Shown here: piece after piece, positions 25,246-34,453 of the stretch
How positions within the stretch are numbered: the stretch's first letter is position 1
How the letters are laid out: each line of letters begins with the position of its first letter
DNA from: Crossiella sp. S99.2
GTDB lineage: Bacteria > Actinomycetota > Actinomycetes > Mycobacteriales > Pseudonocardiaceae
Reading direction: 5' to 3'
NCBI RefSeq assembly: GCF_023094165.1
Contig: NZ_JALMDK010000002.1
Span: 633,541-697,540 of the forward strand
DNA: 64,000 nt
The notes under the pieces: generated by a model
Databases searched by the model: none
What the model saw: the letters and a program-made list of their open reading frames with translations, nothing else
What the model was told of the DNA's origin: nothing
Made by a program: the position numbers and the translations under genes

Positions 25246-25551
25246 TCACCAGCTCGACTTGCGGACGCCGGGCAGTTCGCCGCGGTGGGCCATCTCGCGC
25301 AGCCGCAGCCGGGAGATGCCGAAGGCGCGGAAGAACCCGCGCGGGCGGCCGTCGGCCACGTCCCGGTTGCGCAGCCGGGTCGGGCTGGCGTTCCTGGGCA
25401 GCTTCTGCAGCGCGGCCAGCGCGGCGGCCTGCTGCTCGGTGCTGGACTTCGGCGAGCGGATGATCTCCTTCAGCTCGGCCCTTTTCTCCGCGTACCGGCT
25501 GACGATCTCGCGCCGCTGCAGGTCGCGGGCGATCTTGGATTTCTTGGCCAT
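25246..25551 (-). CDS. rpsN2: Alternative 30S ribosomal protein S14 (Cys-free)
   Basis: The protein has 101 residues and starts [17 protein letters not shown]. It is the long S14 type that lacks the CxxC-CxxC zinc ribbon of the short form. It ends [20 protein letters not shown] then [13 protein letters not shown], the invariant S14 C-terminus. The start codon overlaps the rpmG2 stop by one base. It belongs to the zinc-starvation operon and binds the head of the 30S subunit. Confidence 0.96.
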   Translation of the reverse strand: MAKKSKIARDLQRREIVSRYAEKRAELKEIIRSPKSSTEQQAAALAALQKLPRNASPTRLRNRDVADGRPRGFFRAFGISRLRLREMAHRGELPGVRKSSW

Positions 25552-25715
25552 CAGCGCTCTTCCTTGAACTCGACGTGCTTGCGCAGCACCGGGTCGAACT
25601 TGCGGATCACCAGCCGGTCCGGGTTGTTGCGGCGGTTCTTGCGGGTCACGTAGGTGTAGCCGGTGCCAGCGGTGGACCGGAGCTTGATGATCGGGCGGAG
25701 TTCGTTGCGGGCCAT
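25551..25715 (-). CDS. rpmG2: Alternative 50S ribosomal protein L33 (Cys-free)
   Basis: The protein has 54 residues and starts [20 protein letters not shown]33 signatures are [20 protein letters not shown] and FDPVLRKHV. The two CxxC pairs of the zinc form are absent. The start overlaps the rpmB2 stop by one base. Short genes like this are best identified by the whole operon: L28, L33, S14, S18 in this order is the standard Zur-controlled set of actinobacteria. Confidence 0.96.
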   Translation of the reverse strand: MARNELRPIIKLRSTAGTGYTYVTRKNRRNNPDRLVIRKFDPVLRKHVEFKEER

Positions 25716-25951
25716 CAGACCTTCTCCCCTCGGCGGCGCAGCTCGGCCACCACGGATTCGATGCCGCGCTTGTCGATGGTCTTGATGCCCTTGGCGGAGA
25801 CCCGCAGGTTGATCCACCGGTCCTCACTGGCCAGCCAGTAGCGGCGGCGCTGGATGTTGGGCAGCCACCGGCGCGAGGTCCGCACATGCGAGTGCGAGAC
25901 CTGTTTGCCGTAGCCCGGCTCTCGGCCGGTCACCTGGCAGCGGGCGGACAT
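25715..25951 (-). CDS. rpmB2: Alternative 50S ribosomal protein L28
   Basis: The protein has 78 residues and starts [20 protein letters not shown] at the ATG 25949-25951 behind an AAGGAG site. L28 signatures are [20 protein letters not shown] and [17 protein letters not shown]. Only a single Cys remains, not the paired Cys of the zinc form. It is first in the leftward operon. Its promoter lies in the 110 bases shared with the rightward COG0523 gene, which contains a Zur-box-like palindrome. Confidence 0.95.
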   Translation of the reverse strand: MSARCQVTGREPGYGKQVSHSHVRTSRRWLPNIQRRRYWLASEDRWINLRVSAKGIKTIDKRGIESVVAELRRRGEKV

Positions 25952-26032
25952 GCGCGGCTCCTTCACGATCTTGTTGCGAACGACATCCATTTTCGTTTAG
26001 CTCGCTCCGAGGGTAGCCTGAGCTTGTCGGTG

Positions 26033-26047
26033 ATGGAAATCGTTCCC
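26033..26047. promoter_or_regulatory. Probable Zur box
   Basis: TGGAAATCGTTCCCA is a 15-base imperfect palindrome (TGGrA-n5-TyCCA) in the 110 bases between the divergent rpmB2 and COG0523 genes. It resembles actinobacterial Zur operators of the form TGrAAA-n-TTTyCA, and lies just before the GGAGG ribosome site of the rightward gene. Binding by Zn-loaded Zur would silence both operons until zinc runs low. The match is by eye. Confidence 0.55.
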
Positions 26048-26061
26048 AACTGGAGGATGAC

Positions 26062-27324
26062 GTGACGCCACCCCGCACCTCGTTGGTGCTGGTCGCGGGC
26101 CTGGCGGCCGGACATGCCAGCGCCGTGGCTGACCGCTTCGCGGCTGATCCGGGCACCGTGGTGGTGCACCACGACCTGCGCGAGGTGACCCACGGCGTGG
26201 TGGTCCGGCGGCTGCGGCACGGCACGCTCGACGCCGCCGAGACCCTGGAACTGGCGCACGGCTGCGTGTCCTGCACGCTGCGCGAGGACCTGCTGCCACT
26301 GGTGCTGCGCTTGGCCCAGGCCCCGGATGTGCGCCGGATCGTGCTGCACTGCGACCGCGCGCTGGAGCCGGAGGCGGTCTGCTGGGCGCTCCAGCACGTG
26401 CTGATCGACGGCCGCACCGTATTGACGCTCGACCCTGCAAGCAGGTCTTCGGAAGACGAGGTCGTCTACCTGGACGCGGTCCTCACGGTCGTGGACGCGG
26501 ACACCTGGTTCGCCGACGCCACCGGCGACATCGAGCTGAGCGAACGCGGCCTCGGCGCCAGTGCCGACGACGAGCGCACCATCGCCCAGGTCGCGGTCGG
26601 CCAGGTCGAGTTCGCCGACCTGGTGGTCATCGCGGGCAGCGCCCCGGACGCCTGGACCGCGTCCCGCACCGACGCGGTGCTGGACCGGCTGGCCCCGCTG
26701 GCGCCCCGCGTCCGGCTGGCCGACCTGGACCCGCTGACCGCACTCGACCTGGTGCCGCCCGGCGCCCGGCGCGGCGAGATCGACGACGCGCACTCCCCGC
26801 TGCTGCGCGGCCAGCCGCCACTGGAGGCCGAGTCGGGCGTGCAGGTCACCGTGTTCAGCCAGCGCAGGCCGTTCCACCCGGACCGGCTGCACGAGGCACT
26901 GGACTTCCTGCTCGACGGCGTGGTCCGGGCCAGGGGCCGGGTGTGGGTGGCCAGTCAGCCGGATGTCGCGCTGTGGCTGGAAACCGCGGGCGGCGGCCTG
27001 CGGATCGGGCACGCCGGACCGTGGCTGGCCGCGCTGGACGACTGGTCCGGGGTGGACCCCGACCGTCGGGCCATGGCCGACCTGAACTGGGACCCGTACT
27101 ACGGCGACCGCGGCCAGGACATCGTGGTGCTCTCGCACACCGCGGTGCCTGCCGAGATCGCCGAGGCGCTGGAGTCCGCGCTGCTCACCGACGAGGAACT
27201 GGCCGAGGGACAGGACGCCTGGCTGGCCTACGCCGACCCGTTCGGCTCCTGGCACGAGGACCCGTGCGACGACGACCGCGCCCCCACCGATGTGATCATC
27301 AGCAACCAGAAGGACGAAGCGTGA
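26062..27324 (+). CDS. COG0523 (CobW-like) zinc-starvation protein with degenerate P-loop
   Basis: The protein has 420 residues and starts at a GTG eight bases after GGAGG. The metal-binding motif of COG0523 is present as [11 protein letters not shown] (about 66-76), and the C-terminus ends [17 protein letters not shown] as in the mycobacterial Rv0106 type. The Walker A lysine is missing: the N-terminus reads [16 protein letters not shown] instead of G-x-x-G-x-G-K-T, so GTP hydrolysis is doubtful. Mycobacterial relatives in the same operon context (Mrf) recruit a hibernation factor to alternative ribosomes in low zinc. An in-frame insertion, [10 protein letters not shown] (121-130), is encoded by the 27-base repeat shared with bluB. 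Confidence 0.85.
   Translation: MTPPRTSLVLVAGLAAGHASAVADRFAADPGTVVVHHDLREVTHGVVVRRLRHGTLDAAETLELAHGCVSCTLREDLLPLVLRLAQAPDVRRIVLHCDRALEPEAVCWALQHVLIDGRTVLTLDPASRSSEDEVVYLDAVLTVVDADTWFADATGDIELSERGLGASADDERTIAQVAVGQVEFADLVVIAGSAPDAWTASRTDAVLDRLAPLAPRVRLADLDPLTALDLVPPGARRGEIDDAHSPLLRGQPPLEAESGVQVTVFSQRRPFHPDRLHEALDFLLDGVVRARGRVWVASQPDVALWLETAGGGLRIGHAGPWLAALDDWSGVDPDRRAMADLNWDPYYGDRGQDIVVLSHTAVPAEIAEALESALLTDEELAEGQDAWLAYADPFGSWHEDPCDDDRAPTDVIISNQKDEA
26421..26447 (+). repeat. 27-bp repeat, copy 2 (inside the COG0523 gene)
   Basis: This is the plus-strand partner of the copy in bluB at 24428-24454, identical over 27 bases and read in a frame that gives the same peptide [10 protein letters not shown]. 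In the mycobacterial relatives of this protein, as far as I recall them, no comparable peptide occurs here, which suggests insertion. Confidence 0.85.
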
Positions 27325-27587
27325 AAAAGGGCATCCACCCTGACTACCACCCGGTGGTCTTCCAGGACTCCTCCACCGGGATGAGCTTCCTGACCAGGTC
27401 CACGGCCACCTCGAACCGGACCATCGAGTGGACCGACGGCAACACCTACCCGCTGCTGCTGGTCGACGTCACCGCGGACTCGCACCCGTTCTGGACCGGC
27501 GCCGCCAGGGTGATGGACACCCAGGGCCGGGTGGAGAAGTTCCGCCGCCGCTACGGCGACCGGGCCAACCGGAAGGGAACCAACTGA
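27321..27587 (+). CDS. rpmE2: Alternative 50S ribosomal protein L31 (type B)
   Basis: The protein has 88 residues and starts at a GTG overlapping the COG0523 stop (GTGA). L31 type B signatures are [40 protein letters not shown] and [11 protein letters not shown]. Type B lacks the zinc Cys of the normal L31. It belongs to the rightward half of the Zur set. Confidence 0.96.
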   Translation: MKKGIHPDYHPVVFQDSSTGMSFLTRSTATSNRTIEWTDGNTYPLLLVDVTADSHPFWTGAARVMDTQGRVEKFRRRYGDRANRKGTN

Positions 27588-27588
27588 G

Positions 27589-27744
27589 ATGGCTGTCCCG
27601 AAGCGCAGGATGTCCCGTAGCAACACCCGCAGCCGGCGGGCGCAGTGGAAGGCCGAGGCGCCCGACCTGGTGCCGGTGGTGGTCAAGGGCAAGAAGATGC
27701 TGGTGCCGCGGCGGCTGATCCGCTGGGCGCACAGCCAGGCCTGA
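27589..27744 (+). CDS. rpmF2: Alternative 50S ribosomal protein L32 (Cys-free)
   Basis: This short 51-residue gene starts [20 protein letters not shown] at the ATG 27589-27591, one base after the rpmE2 stop. The N-terminal [20 protein letters not shown] is the L32 hallmark. The C-terminal part has no Cys, where zinc-type L32 carries two pairs. It ends IRWAHSQA before a strong terminator. Confidence 0.95.
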   Translation: MAVPKRRMSRSNTRSRRAQWKAEAPDLVPVVVKGKKMLVPRRLIRWAHSQA

Positions 27745-27747
27745 CGA

Positions 27748-27781
27748 GCGGCCCGCCCCGGTTCGCACCGGAGCGGGCCGC
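27748..27781. terminator. Two-way terminator hairpin
   Basis: GCGGCCCGC (27748-27756) and GCGGGCCGC (27773-27781) are exact inverted copies, with a further CCGG/CCGG pair inside. The hairpin lies between the convergent rpmF2 and histidine-phosphatase genes. Confidence 0.75.
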
Positions 27782-27782
27782 C

Positions 27783-28487
27783 CTACGCCGGGCGGGCGAC
27801 CTCGCCGTTGCCGTCGACCTGCACCGCGCCGTCCGGGGAGTCCCGCCACTGCTCGAACGGGCGGTCCAGGCTCCACCGGCCGTCCGGGCCCTTGTGCAGG
27901 ATCCGGTGCTCGCAGTGCCGAGGGTTGGACAGCGACTCGAACAACTCGATGCTCCACATGCACAGCCGCCGCACCAGCAGGCGCAGGGTCAGGCCGTGCG
28001 AGACGATCAGCACCGTGCGCGGGTGCGAGGGCTCGGTCTCCATCCGGCGTTCCAGGTCCGACATGAACCCGGCCACCCGGTCGTCCACGTCCGCGCCGGA
28101 CTCGCCGTGGGCCAGCCGGAAGAAGAAGTGCCCGAAGGCGTGCCGCGCCTGCTTCTGCCGCTCCTGTTCGATCGGGTCCTGCAGGTTGCCCCAGTCCTGC
28201 TCGCGCAGCCGTGGCTCGTGCACCACCCGCTCGAACACCTCGCCCAGGTCCAGTCCGCGCAGGGTTTGCTGGGTGCGCAGGTACGGGCTGACGTACACCG
28301 CGACCGGGCCGGGGCCCAGCGCGGCGCGCACCGCGGTCCGCGCTGCCCTGGCCTGCTCCTGGCCGCGTTTGGTCAGCGGGAGGGCATGGTCGGGCACCCG
28401 GCAGTACGCCATCTCGTCGACGTTGCCGAGGCTCTCGCCGTGCCGCAACAGAATGATCCGCACAACACCATCGTGCCTGGTTTCCAC
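27783..28487 (-). CDS. Histidine-phosphatase (phosphoglycerate-mutase-like) protein
   Basis: The protein has 234 residues. The catalytic RHG motif is in RIILLRHGESLGNVDE (near residue 16), and the second His lies in VLIVSHGLTLRLLVRRL. The branch-1 family removes phosphate from small metabolites or proteins through a phospho-His intermediate. A GTG start at 28485-28487 follows GGAG by two bases; a GTG eight codons in is an alternative. FFFRLAHGESGADVDDRV is the acidic region usual in GpmB-like phosphatases. The substrate is unknown. It stands alone between a terminator and the divergent dehydrogenase gene. Confidence 0.87.
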   Translation of the reverse strand: METRHDGVVRIILLRHGESLGNVDEMAYCRVPDHALPLTKRGQEQARAARTAVRAALGPGPVAVYVSPYLRTQQTLRGLDLGEVFERVVHEPRLREQDWGNLQDPIEQERQKQARHAFGHFFFRLAHGESGADVDDRVAGFMSDLERRMETEPSHPRTVLIVSHGLTLRLLVRRLCMWSIELFESLSNPRHCEHRILHKGPDGRWSLDRPFEQWRDSPDGAVQVDGNGEVARPA

Positions 28488-28638
28488 TACTCCAACCGGT
28501 CGAACATCAGGAAACCGGGCCCTTCGAGGTGGTCAAGCACCCGATCGGCCCGCACTCCAACGGATGCTCGCTGTTACAGTCCGAGCTAGATAATGGACGG
28601 GAGTGTCACATGATCGAGTGCATTGCCGGGTCCGGATC

Positions 28639-29496
28639 ATGACCGCGCCGAAGCGGGCCGTGGTCATCGGCGGCGGCACCATGGGCGCGGGCATCGCACA
28701 CGTGCTGCTCGTGGCGGGCGCGCAGGTGACCGTGGTCGAGGCGGACGCCGACCGGTGCGCCACCGCCCGCGAGACCGTGACCGCCTCCCTGAGCAAGGCA
28801 CAGGAGCGCGGCAAACTGCCCGAGGGCGTGACCGCGGAGTCCTGTGCCGGGCTGCTGAGCACCGCTGACGACCTGGCCCGGCTGAGCCCGGACACCGAGC
28901 TGATCGTGGAGGCCGTGCCCGAGCGGGTCGACCTCAAGCGGCAGGTGTTCGCCGCCGCCGCGACCGCCTGCCCGAACGCCGTGCTCGCCTCGAACACCTC
29001 CTCGCTGTCGATCTCCCAGATCGCCGCCGGACCCGCCGCCGACCGCACCCTGGGCATGCACTTCTTCAACCCGGTGCCAGCGCAGAAACTGGTCGAGCTG
29101 GTCACCCACGCCGAGCTGGCCGAGGCCAACTTGACCAGGGCGAAGGACTGGGCCGAGGCACTGGGCAAGACGGTGATCGTGGTCAACGACTCGCCGGGCT
29201 TCGCCACTTCCCGCCTTGGCGTCGCGGTTGGCCTGGAGGCCATCCGGATGCTGGAAGAGGGCGTGGCCAGTGCCGAGGACATCGACACCGGCATGACCCT
29301 GGGCTACCGCTGGCCGATGGGCCCGCTCAAGCTCACCGACCTGGTCGGCCTGGATGTTCGACTGGCCATCGCCGAGCACTTGGCCGCCACCCTCGGCTCC
29401 CGGTTCGAGCCGCCCCGGCTGCTGCGGGACAAGGTCGCCCGCGGTGAGCTGGGCCGCAAGTCCGGCAAGGGCTTTTTCGATTGGCCCGATGCTTAG
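28639..29496 (+). CDS. 3-hydroxyacyl-CoA (3-hydroxybutyryl-CoA) dehydrogenase
   Basis: The protein has 285 residues from the ATG at 28639. The N-terminal Rossmann fold has VVIGGGTMGAGIAHVLLVAG for NAD(H). The catalytic His-Glu pair region is LGMHFFNPVPAQKLVELV, and the C-terminal dimer domain has NDSPGFATSRLGVAVGLEAI. The size and single-domain form match the Hbd/PaaH type acting in beta-oxidation, butanoate or phenylacetate routes. No other acyl-CoA genes are next to it; nine bases separate it from the Eis-like gene, so the two may be co-transcribed. Confidence 0.9.
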   Translation: MTAPKRAVVIGGGTMGAGIAHVLLVAGAQVTVVEADADRCATARETVTASLSKAQERGKLPEGVTAESCAGLLSTADDLARLSPDTELIVEAVPERVDLKRQVFAAAATACPNAVLASNTSSLSISQIAAGPAADRTLGMHFFNPVPAQKLVELVTHAELAEANLTRAKDWAEALGKTVIVVNDSPGFATSRLGVAVGLEAIRMLEEGVASAEDIDTGMTLGYRWPMGPLKLTDLVGLDVRLAIAEHLAATLGSRFEPPRLLRDKVARGELGRKSGKGFFDWPDA

Positions 29497-29505
29497 GCTC
29501 TCCCT

Positions 29506-30657
29506 GTGGGAGATGTGACGGTTAGGGACTACCGGTCCAGCGACGCGGACGCGGCCTGGCGGCTGCGCGGGGTGCCCTTCGGCGGGCCCAAGGAGACACC
29601 CGAGCTGTGGCGCGGGGAAACCACCTGGCGCGGATTCGTCGCCGAGACCGGCGGCGAGCGCACCGGCTTCGCCATGATCCGGCCGTACCGGCAGTTCTTC
29701 GGCGGGCGGGCGGTGCCGATGGGCGGCATCGCCAGCGTCGCGGTCGCCCCGCAGGCCCGCGGCAAGGGCGTGGGCAGCGCGCTGCTGGACACCATCCTTG
29801 CCACGATGCGCGCCGACGGGCAGCCGATCAGCGCGCTGTACCCGACCGTGCCCGCGCTCTACCGCGGCCGCGGCTGGGAACGCGGCGGCGTGCTGGAGTC
29901 CATCGACCTGCCCGTGCACGCTTTCCAAGGCCGCCGTAGCGCGATCGAACTGCGCGCGGCCACCGAAGCCGACGTCCCGGCCATGCAGGACTGCTACCAC
30001 CGGATGGCCCAGACCGTGGACGGCATGCTCGACCGCCGCACCAGGTCCTTTCGCGCCAGGCAGCTGCTCGACGCCGACGCCTCGCTGGTCACCGACGGCG
30101 GCTACCTGCTCGCCCAGCCCAACCGCGAGCAGCGGGTCCTGGAGGTCTGGGAGCTGGTCGCGGACACCCCCGAGGTCGCCCTCGGCCTGCTCGACTCGAT
30201 CGGCTCCTGGACCGGGCTGCTCGACCGGGTGAAGTTGCACATCGCCGACGAGACCCTGCTCGGCGTGCTGGAGTGGTCCGGCCTGGACGGCCGGAAACGC
30301 ACCCAGCCGTGGCTGCTCCGGGTGGTCGACCTGCCCGCCGCGGTGGCCGCCCGCGGCTGGCCGACCGCGCCCTACCTCGACGATCACACCGTGGACCTGG
30401 AGATCGAGGACCGGCACGCGCCCTGGCAGGCCGGGCGGCAGCGGCTGATCGTCAAGAACGGCGAGGTCGCGGTGGAACCCGGCGGCACCGGCGCGGTCCA
30501 GCTCACCGCCCGCGGCCTCGGCGCCTGGTACTCCGGCTCGGCCAGTACCGCCGGACTCCGCCGGGCGGGCCTGCTGCGGGGCGATCCCGAACACACCGCA
30601 CTGCTGGACCTGCTGGTAGGCGCACCGGGCACGGCCAGGATGGCCGACTATTTCTGA
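29506..30657 (+). CDS. Eis-family GNAT N-acetyltransferase
   Basis: The protein has 383 residues from a GTG at 29506. It has an N-terminal GNAT domain with the acetyl-CoA loop VAVAPQARGKGVGSALLDTI and SALYPTVPALYRGRGWERGG (with the general-acid Tyr), a second degenerate GNAT-like domain, and a C-terminal sterol-carrier-like domain. The protein ends in ADYF: in Eis the C-terminal carboxylate of the last Phe is part of the active site, and it is kept. Eis enzymes acetylate several amines of aminoglycosides and of lysine. The natural substrate here is unknown. Confidence 0.9.
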   Translation: MGDVTVRDYRSSDADAAWRLRGVPFGGPKETPELWRGETTWRGFVAETGGERTGFAMIRPYRQFFGGRAVPMGGIASVAVAPQARGKGVGSALLDTILATMRADGQPISALYPTVPALYRGRGWERGGVLESIDLPVHAFQGRRSAIELRAATEADVPAMQDCYHRMAQTVDGMLDRRTRSFRARQLLDADASLVTDGGYLLAQPNREQRVLEVWELVADTPEVALGLLDSIGSWTGLLDRVKLHIADETLLGVLEWSGLDGRKRTQPWLLRVVDLPAAVAARGWPTAPYLDDHTVDLEIEDRHAPWQAGRQRLIVKNGEVAVEPGGTGAVQLTARGLGAWYSGSASTAGLRRAGLLRGDPEHTALLDLLVGAPGTARMADYF

Positions 30658-30679
30658 GCTGGCTGCCTAAGATCCGCTG

Positions 30680-31285
30680 GTGCTGCTGACCGTCCTCGAA
30701 CTCGTCGGCATCGCGGTCTTCGCCGCCTCCGGGGCGCTGGCCGCGGTGCGGGCCCGGCTCGACGTGTTCGGGGTGGTCGTGCTCGCCATGACCACCGCGC
30801 TCGGCGGCGGGATCATCCGGGACGTGCTGCTCGGCATCCACCCGCCCACCGCCCTGCGCACCTGGCCCTACCTGCTGGTCTCCGCGGCCACCGGCCTGCT
30901 GGTGTTCGTCTTCCACCCACAGGTGGCCAAATTGCGCCGGGCCGTGCTGCTGGCCGACGCGGTCGGCCTCGGCCTGTTCACCACCGGCGGCACCACCACC
31001 GCGCTGGCCGCGGGCGTGCCGGTGTACACCGCCTGCCTGATCGGCATGACCACCGGCATCGGCGGCGGCGCCCTGCGCGACCTGCTGCTGCGCGAGATCC
31101 CCACCGTGCTGCGCCAGGAGATCTACGCGGTGGCCGCGCTGACCGGGGCGATCGTGGTCGCCATCGGCCACCGGCTGAACCTGCCCGCAGGCCCGACCGC
31201 GGTGGTGGCCGCCGCGCTGATCTGCGGGCTCCGGCTGCTCGCGCTCTGGCGTCGGTGGGACGCGCCTAGGCCGCGCGAACGATAG
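30680..31285 (+). CDS. TRIC-family cation channel protein (YadS/UPF0126)
   Basis: The protein has 201 residues and about seven membrane segments arranged as two similar halves. Each half has the marker: [20 protein letters not shown] and [20 protein letters not shown]. These glycine-rich kinks line the trimeric intracellular cation channel pore. The start is a GTG at 30680, 22 bases after the Eis-like stop. It probably conducts K+ or Na+ across the cytoplasmic membrane. The mprA gene follows after a regulatory gap of 64 bases. Confidence 0.88.
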   Translation: MLLTVLELVGIAVFAASGALAAVRARLDVFGVVVLAMTTALGGGIIRDVLLGIHPPTALRTWPYLLVSAATGLLVFVFHPQVAKLRRAVLLADAVGLGLFTTGGTTTALAAGVPVYTACLIGMTTGIGGGALRDLLLREIPTVLRQEIYAVAALTGAIVVAIGHRLNLPAGPTAVVAAALICGLRLLALWRRWDAPRPRER

Positions 31286-31300
31286 TTTTGCTGGTCAGGG

Positions 31301-31317
31301 TTCAGCGTGCTCTCAGG
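31301..31317 (+). promoter_or_regulatory. Putative MprA box upstream of mprA
   Basis: TTCAGCGTGCTCTCAGG contains two loosely matching subunits (TTCAGC and CTCTCAGG) about ten bases apart, with a third related unit (CTCTTAAGG, 31321-31329). A nearly identical tandem pair lies upstream of pepD (41155-41171). Known MprA sites are two 8-base direct repeats two bases apart, which fits. This suggests autoregulation. Confidence 0.55.
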
Positions 31318-31349
31318 CGGCTCTTAAGGAAACCGGTCAGACTACCGAT

Positions 31350-32045
31350 ATGCGCATCCTCGTTGTGGACGACGACCGAGCCGTTCGGGAGTCGTTGCGG
31401 CGGTCCCTCCAGTTCAACGGCTACCAGGTGGAGCTGGCCAATGACGGTCAGCAGGCCCTGGAGGTGCTGGGGCACAACCGGCCGGACGCGATGGTGCTGG
31501 ACGTCATGATGCCCAGGGTGGACGGCCTGGAGGTGTGCAGGCGGCTGCGCGGCACCGGCGACGACCTGCCCATCCTGGTGCTCACCGCCAGGGACGCGGT
31601 CTCCGACCGGGTCGCCGGCCTGGACGCCGGCGCCGACGACTACCTGCCCAAACCCTTCGCCCTGGAGGAGCTGCTGGCCCGGCTGCGCGCGCTGCTGCGC
31701 CGGGTCGGCCCGGAACAGGACAACGCCAACGCCCAGCTGGCCACGCTCAAGTTCGCCGACCTGGACCTGGACCCCGGCACCAGGGACGTCAACCGGGCCG
31801 GTCGGCCGATCAGCCTGACCCGCACCGAGTTCTCCCTGCTCGAACTCTTCCTGCACCACCCGAGACAGGTCCTGACCAGGGGCCGGATCCTCGAGGAGGT
31901 GTGGGGCTACGACTTCCCCACCTCGGGCAACGCCCTTGAGGTCTACGTCGGCTACCTGCGCCGCAAAACCGAGGCCAACGGCGAACCCCGCCTGCTGCAC
32001 ACGGTGCGCGGGGTCGGCTACGTACTCCGGGAGACGCCTCCGTGA
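31350..32045 (+). CDS. mprA: OmpR-family response regulator MprA
   Basis: The protein has 231 residues. The receiver has DDD (7-9), phospho-acceptor D51 in [12 protein letters not shown] and KPF (near 103). The winged-helix output domain ends with the typical [20 protein letters not shown] and [10 protein letters not shown]. The N-terminus [20 protein letters not shown] and the gene order with mprB identify it as MprA, which controls envelope-stress genes, sigma factors and pepD in mycobacteria. The mprB start overlaps its stop by four bases. Confidence 0.93.
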   Translation: MRILVVDDDRAVRESLRRSLQFNGYQVELANDGQQALEVLGHNRPDAMVLDVMMPRVDGLEVCRRLRGTGDDLPILVLTARDAVSDRVAGLDAGADDYLPKPFALEELLARLRALLRRVGPEQDNANAQLATLKFADLDLDPGTRDVNRAGRPISLTRTEFSLLELFLHHPRQVLTRGRILEEVWGYDFPTSGNALEVYVGYLRRKTEANGEPRLLHTVRGVGYVLRETPP

Positions 32046-33517
32046 GCGAAGTGCCCACCGTGCGCGTCGGCCGTGACGCGCACCAGCCCCGCATGCAGCG
32101 GGTCACCCTGCAGAACCGGCTCACCCTCTTCGCCGCGATCGGCGTGGGCACCGCGGTCGCCCTGGTGTCCGTGGCCGCCTACTTCACCGTGTACCGCAGC
32201 CTGTACAGCGAGCTGGACGAGCAGTTGCTCAGCCGGGCCAACGTGATCGCGGACAGCGCGCTCGGCCAGGGAATCGAGCTGGAGCGGCAGTCCGCGGCCA
32301 TCTTCGACGCGATCGACCTGCGGGTCGGGCTGGCCGAGACGCTGCCGGACGGGCGGGTCAAGGTGACCTCGCCGCTCAACTCGCCGCCGGTCCCGGTCGG
32401 GCCGGACGAGATCTCGGTGATCAGCGGGCACCTGGACCATTCCAGCCGGACCGACGCGCGCAGCGATCAGCGGGTGATCGCGGTGCCGGTGTACCGCAAC
32501 GCCGCGCTGGTGGTGGCCCAGCCGCTCAAGCCGACCAGGGACACCCTGGGTCGGCTGGCCTGGGTGCTGTTCGCGGTCGGTGGCGCGGGCATCGTGCTGG
32601 CCGCCGCCGGTGGGCTGGCCGTGGCGCGGACCGCGATCCGGCCGGTGCAACGGCTCACCAAGGCCGCCGAGCACGTGGCCAGAACCGGTGACCTGCAACC
32701 GATCCCGGTCACCAGCGAGGACGACGAGCTGGCCAGGCTGACCAACAGCTTCAACGCCATGCTCGGCGCGCTGGCCGACTCCCAGGAACGCCAGCGCAGA
32801 CTCGTCGCCGACGCCGGGCACGAGCTGCGCACCCCGCTGACCTCCTTGCGCACCAACCTGGAACTGCTGGTCGCCTCCCAGCAGGCCGACGCCAAGTACC
32901 GGCTCTCCGATGAGGACCGGGTCGAGATCTACGCCGATGTGCGCGCGCAGATCGAGGAGCTGACCACCCTGATCGGCGACCTGGTCGAACTGGCCCGCGA
33001 CGACGCGCCGCTGGTGGTGCACGAGTCGGTCGAGCTGGTCGACGTGGTGGAACGGGCGCTGGACCGGGCCCGCCGCCGCGCGCCCGGGGTCAGCCTGGAC
33101 ATCCGGTTGCGGCCGTGGACCCTGGTCGGGGACGCCAACGCGCTGGAGCGGGCGGTGATGAACCTGCTGGACAACGCGGTCAAGTGGAGCCCGCCGGACG
33201 GCAGGGTGCGGGTGGAACTGCGCCAGGCCGGCGCCCAGGCGGTGGTGCTGGAGGTGGCCGACAGCGGTCCCGGCATCGCCGAGTCCGACCTGCCGCACGT
33301 CTTCGAGCGCTTCTACCGCTCCACCGAGGCACGCACCCTGCCCGGCTCCGGGCTGGGGCTGGCGATCGTGAAGCAGGTGGCGCAACGGCACGGCGGCACC
33401 GTCACCGCGGGCCGCTCGCCCGAGGGCGGCGCGCTGATGTCGTTGTGGCTGCCGGGAAATCCGTCGGAGACCTTCCACTCGGACGGGTTCCCGGAACCGG
33501 GGCAGCCGCAGCACTGA
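32042..33517 (+). CDS. mprB: Sensor histidine kinase MprB
   Basis: The protein has 491 residues. TM1 is at about 27-50, an extracellular sensor at about 51-168, TM2 at about 170-192, then HAMP and a HisKA domain with [10 protein letters not shown] (H260). The ATPase has the N box (NLLDNAVKW) and G boxes ([20 protein letters not shown]). It autophosphorylates at H260 and passes phosphate to MprA. In mycobacteria the extracellular domain senses misfolded protein or detergent stress. Here the downstream neighbour is not pepD but an inserted block. The stop is followed by a strong hairpin. Confidence 0.93.
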   Translation: MSEVPTVRVGRDAHQPRMQRVTLQNRLTLFAAIGVGTAVALVSVAAYFTVYRSLYSELDEQLLSRANVIADSALGQGIELERQSAAIFDAIDLRVGLAETLPDGRVKVTSPLNSPPVPVGPDEISVISGHLDHSSRTDARSDQRVIAVPVYRNAALVVAQPLKPTRDTLGRLAWVLFAVGGAGIVLAAAGGLAVARTAIRPVQRLTKAAEHVARTGDLQPIPVTSEDDELARLTNSFNAMLGALADSQERQRRLVADAGHELRTPLTSLRTNLELLVASQQADAKYRLSDEDRVEIYADVRAQIEELTTLIGDLVELARDDAPLVVHESVELVDVVERALDRARRRAPGVSLDIRLRPWTLVGDANALERAVMNLLDNAVKWSPPDGRVRVELRQAGAQAVVLEVADSGPGIAESDLPHVFERFYRSTEARTLPGSGLGLAIVKQVAQRHGGTVTAGRSPEGGALMSLWLPGNPSETFHSDGFPEPGQPQH

Positions 33518-33525
33518 CCAGCCAG

Positions 33526-33555
33526 GCCGGTCACCGATGGGCTGCGGTGACCGGC
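33526..33555. terminator. Two-way terminator between mprB and the XRE regulator
   Basis: GCCGGTCACC (33526-33535) and GGTGACCGGC (33546-33555) are exact inverted copies with a ten-base loop. The hairpin lies between convergent genes and closes the mprAB operon. Confidence 0.75.
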
Positions 33556-33565
33556 GGACCGGCGG

Positions 33566-34453
33566 TCACCTGGCCGCGTTCAGCCGAGCAAGGTCGTTGC
33601 GGCGCAATGTATCCGCTTGGTCAGACACAAGCCGGCCGGTTGCCTCCGCGGGGAGCGCGTGCCACGCCAGCCCGGTCCAGTCCCGCCAAGCCCGATCCAC
33701 GACCGAGCCCGAGTCCTGGAACTTCTGTGTGCCGGATGTCCGCGCCATCGGCGGACCGCCGGTGAACTCCAGCAGTGTCAACGATCCATGCACACCGGGG
33801 TGTGCCCCGGCATCGATGGGCACTATCCGAACGGTGACGTTCGGTCGCTCGGCCACCACGGCCAGCGCTCTGAGCTGGCGGGCCAGTACCGCAGTGCCAC
33901 CAACCGGTCTCAACAGGGCGCTTTCGTCAACCAGGCAATGCAGTTGGGGTGGATTGGGGCGGCTGAGGATGAGCTGGCGGTTCAACTGAGTCGCGACCAA
34001 GCGGTTGAGGTCTGGCTCGGCGAGGTCCGTGTTCAGGGGAGTCAGCAGAGCGCGGGCGTAGTCGGGCGTCCGGAGTAGGACGGGCACAACCCCGAGCGCG
34101 TAGTCGCGGATGACGGTGGCCTCGTCCTCCAAAGCGATCGTCTGATGCCAGTCCTCGGGTATCCCGGCACCGGGGAGCTGCCACCATCCCCGGGAACTGA
34201 GGGCGCCGACCAAGCCAAGCAGACGCTCTCGCTCGGCTGGCGGCACCTGGTAGTAGGTGAGCAGCGCCGAGACGTCATCCACCTTCAGCCCGCGTCGGCC
34301 GGTCTCCATCCGCTGCAGCTTGGTCACCGAGCAGCTGAGCGCGCGGGCCACCTGCCATAGCGTCATCCGCCGCGCCTTGCGCAGCGCGCGCAGTTCCGTG
34401 CACACCTGGCGCGTGCGGGAGGACCGCCACACTGGACTGGTGATCGGCTTCAT
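33566..34453 (-). CDS. XRE regulator with DUF5753 (Scr1-like)
   Basis: The protein has 295 residues from the ATG at 34451-34453, six bases after GGAAGG. The N-terminal XRE helix-turn-helix has LRALRKARRMTLWQVARALS then VTKLQRMETGRRGLKVDDV. The DUF5753 region has EDEATVIRDYALGVVPVLLR, TPDYARALL and the closing segment of the family. This pair is typical of the many small regulators of Streptomyces and relatives, which often control a short downstream partner (DUF397). No DUF397 gene follows here. It is the left end of the block inserted between mprB and pepD. Confidence 0.86.
   Translation of the reverse strand: MKPITSPVWRSSRTRQVCTELRALRKARRMTLWQVARALSCSVTKLQRMETGRRGLKVDDVSALLTYYQVPPAERERLLGLVGALSSRGWWQLPGAGIPEDWHQTIALEDEATVIRDYALGVVPVLLRTPDYARALLTPLNTDLAEPDLNRLVATQLNRQLILSRPNPPQLHCLVDESALLRPVGGTAVLARQLRALAVVAERPNVTVRIVPIDAGAHPGVHGSLTLLEFTGGPPMARTSGTQKFQDSGSVVDRAWRDWTGLAWHALPAEATGRLVSDQADTLRRNDLARLNAAR

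Noticed and set aside
28606..30594. A 662-codon leftward open frame over the dehydrogenase and Eis genes
   Set aside because: It is an antisense shadow in high-GC DNA: no domain, runs of Gly/Gln/His, and both plus-strand genes have clear families.
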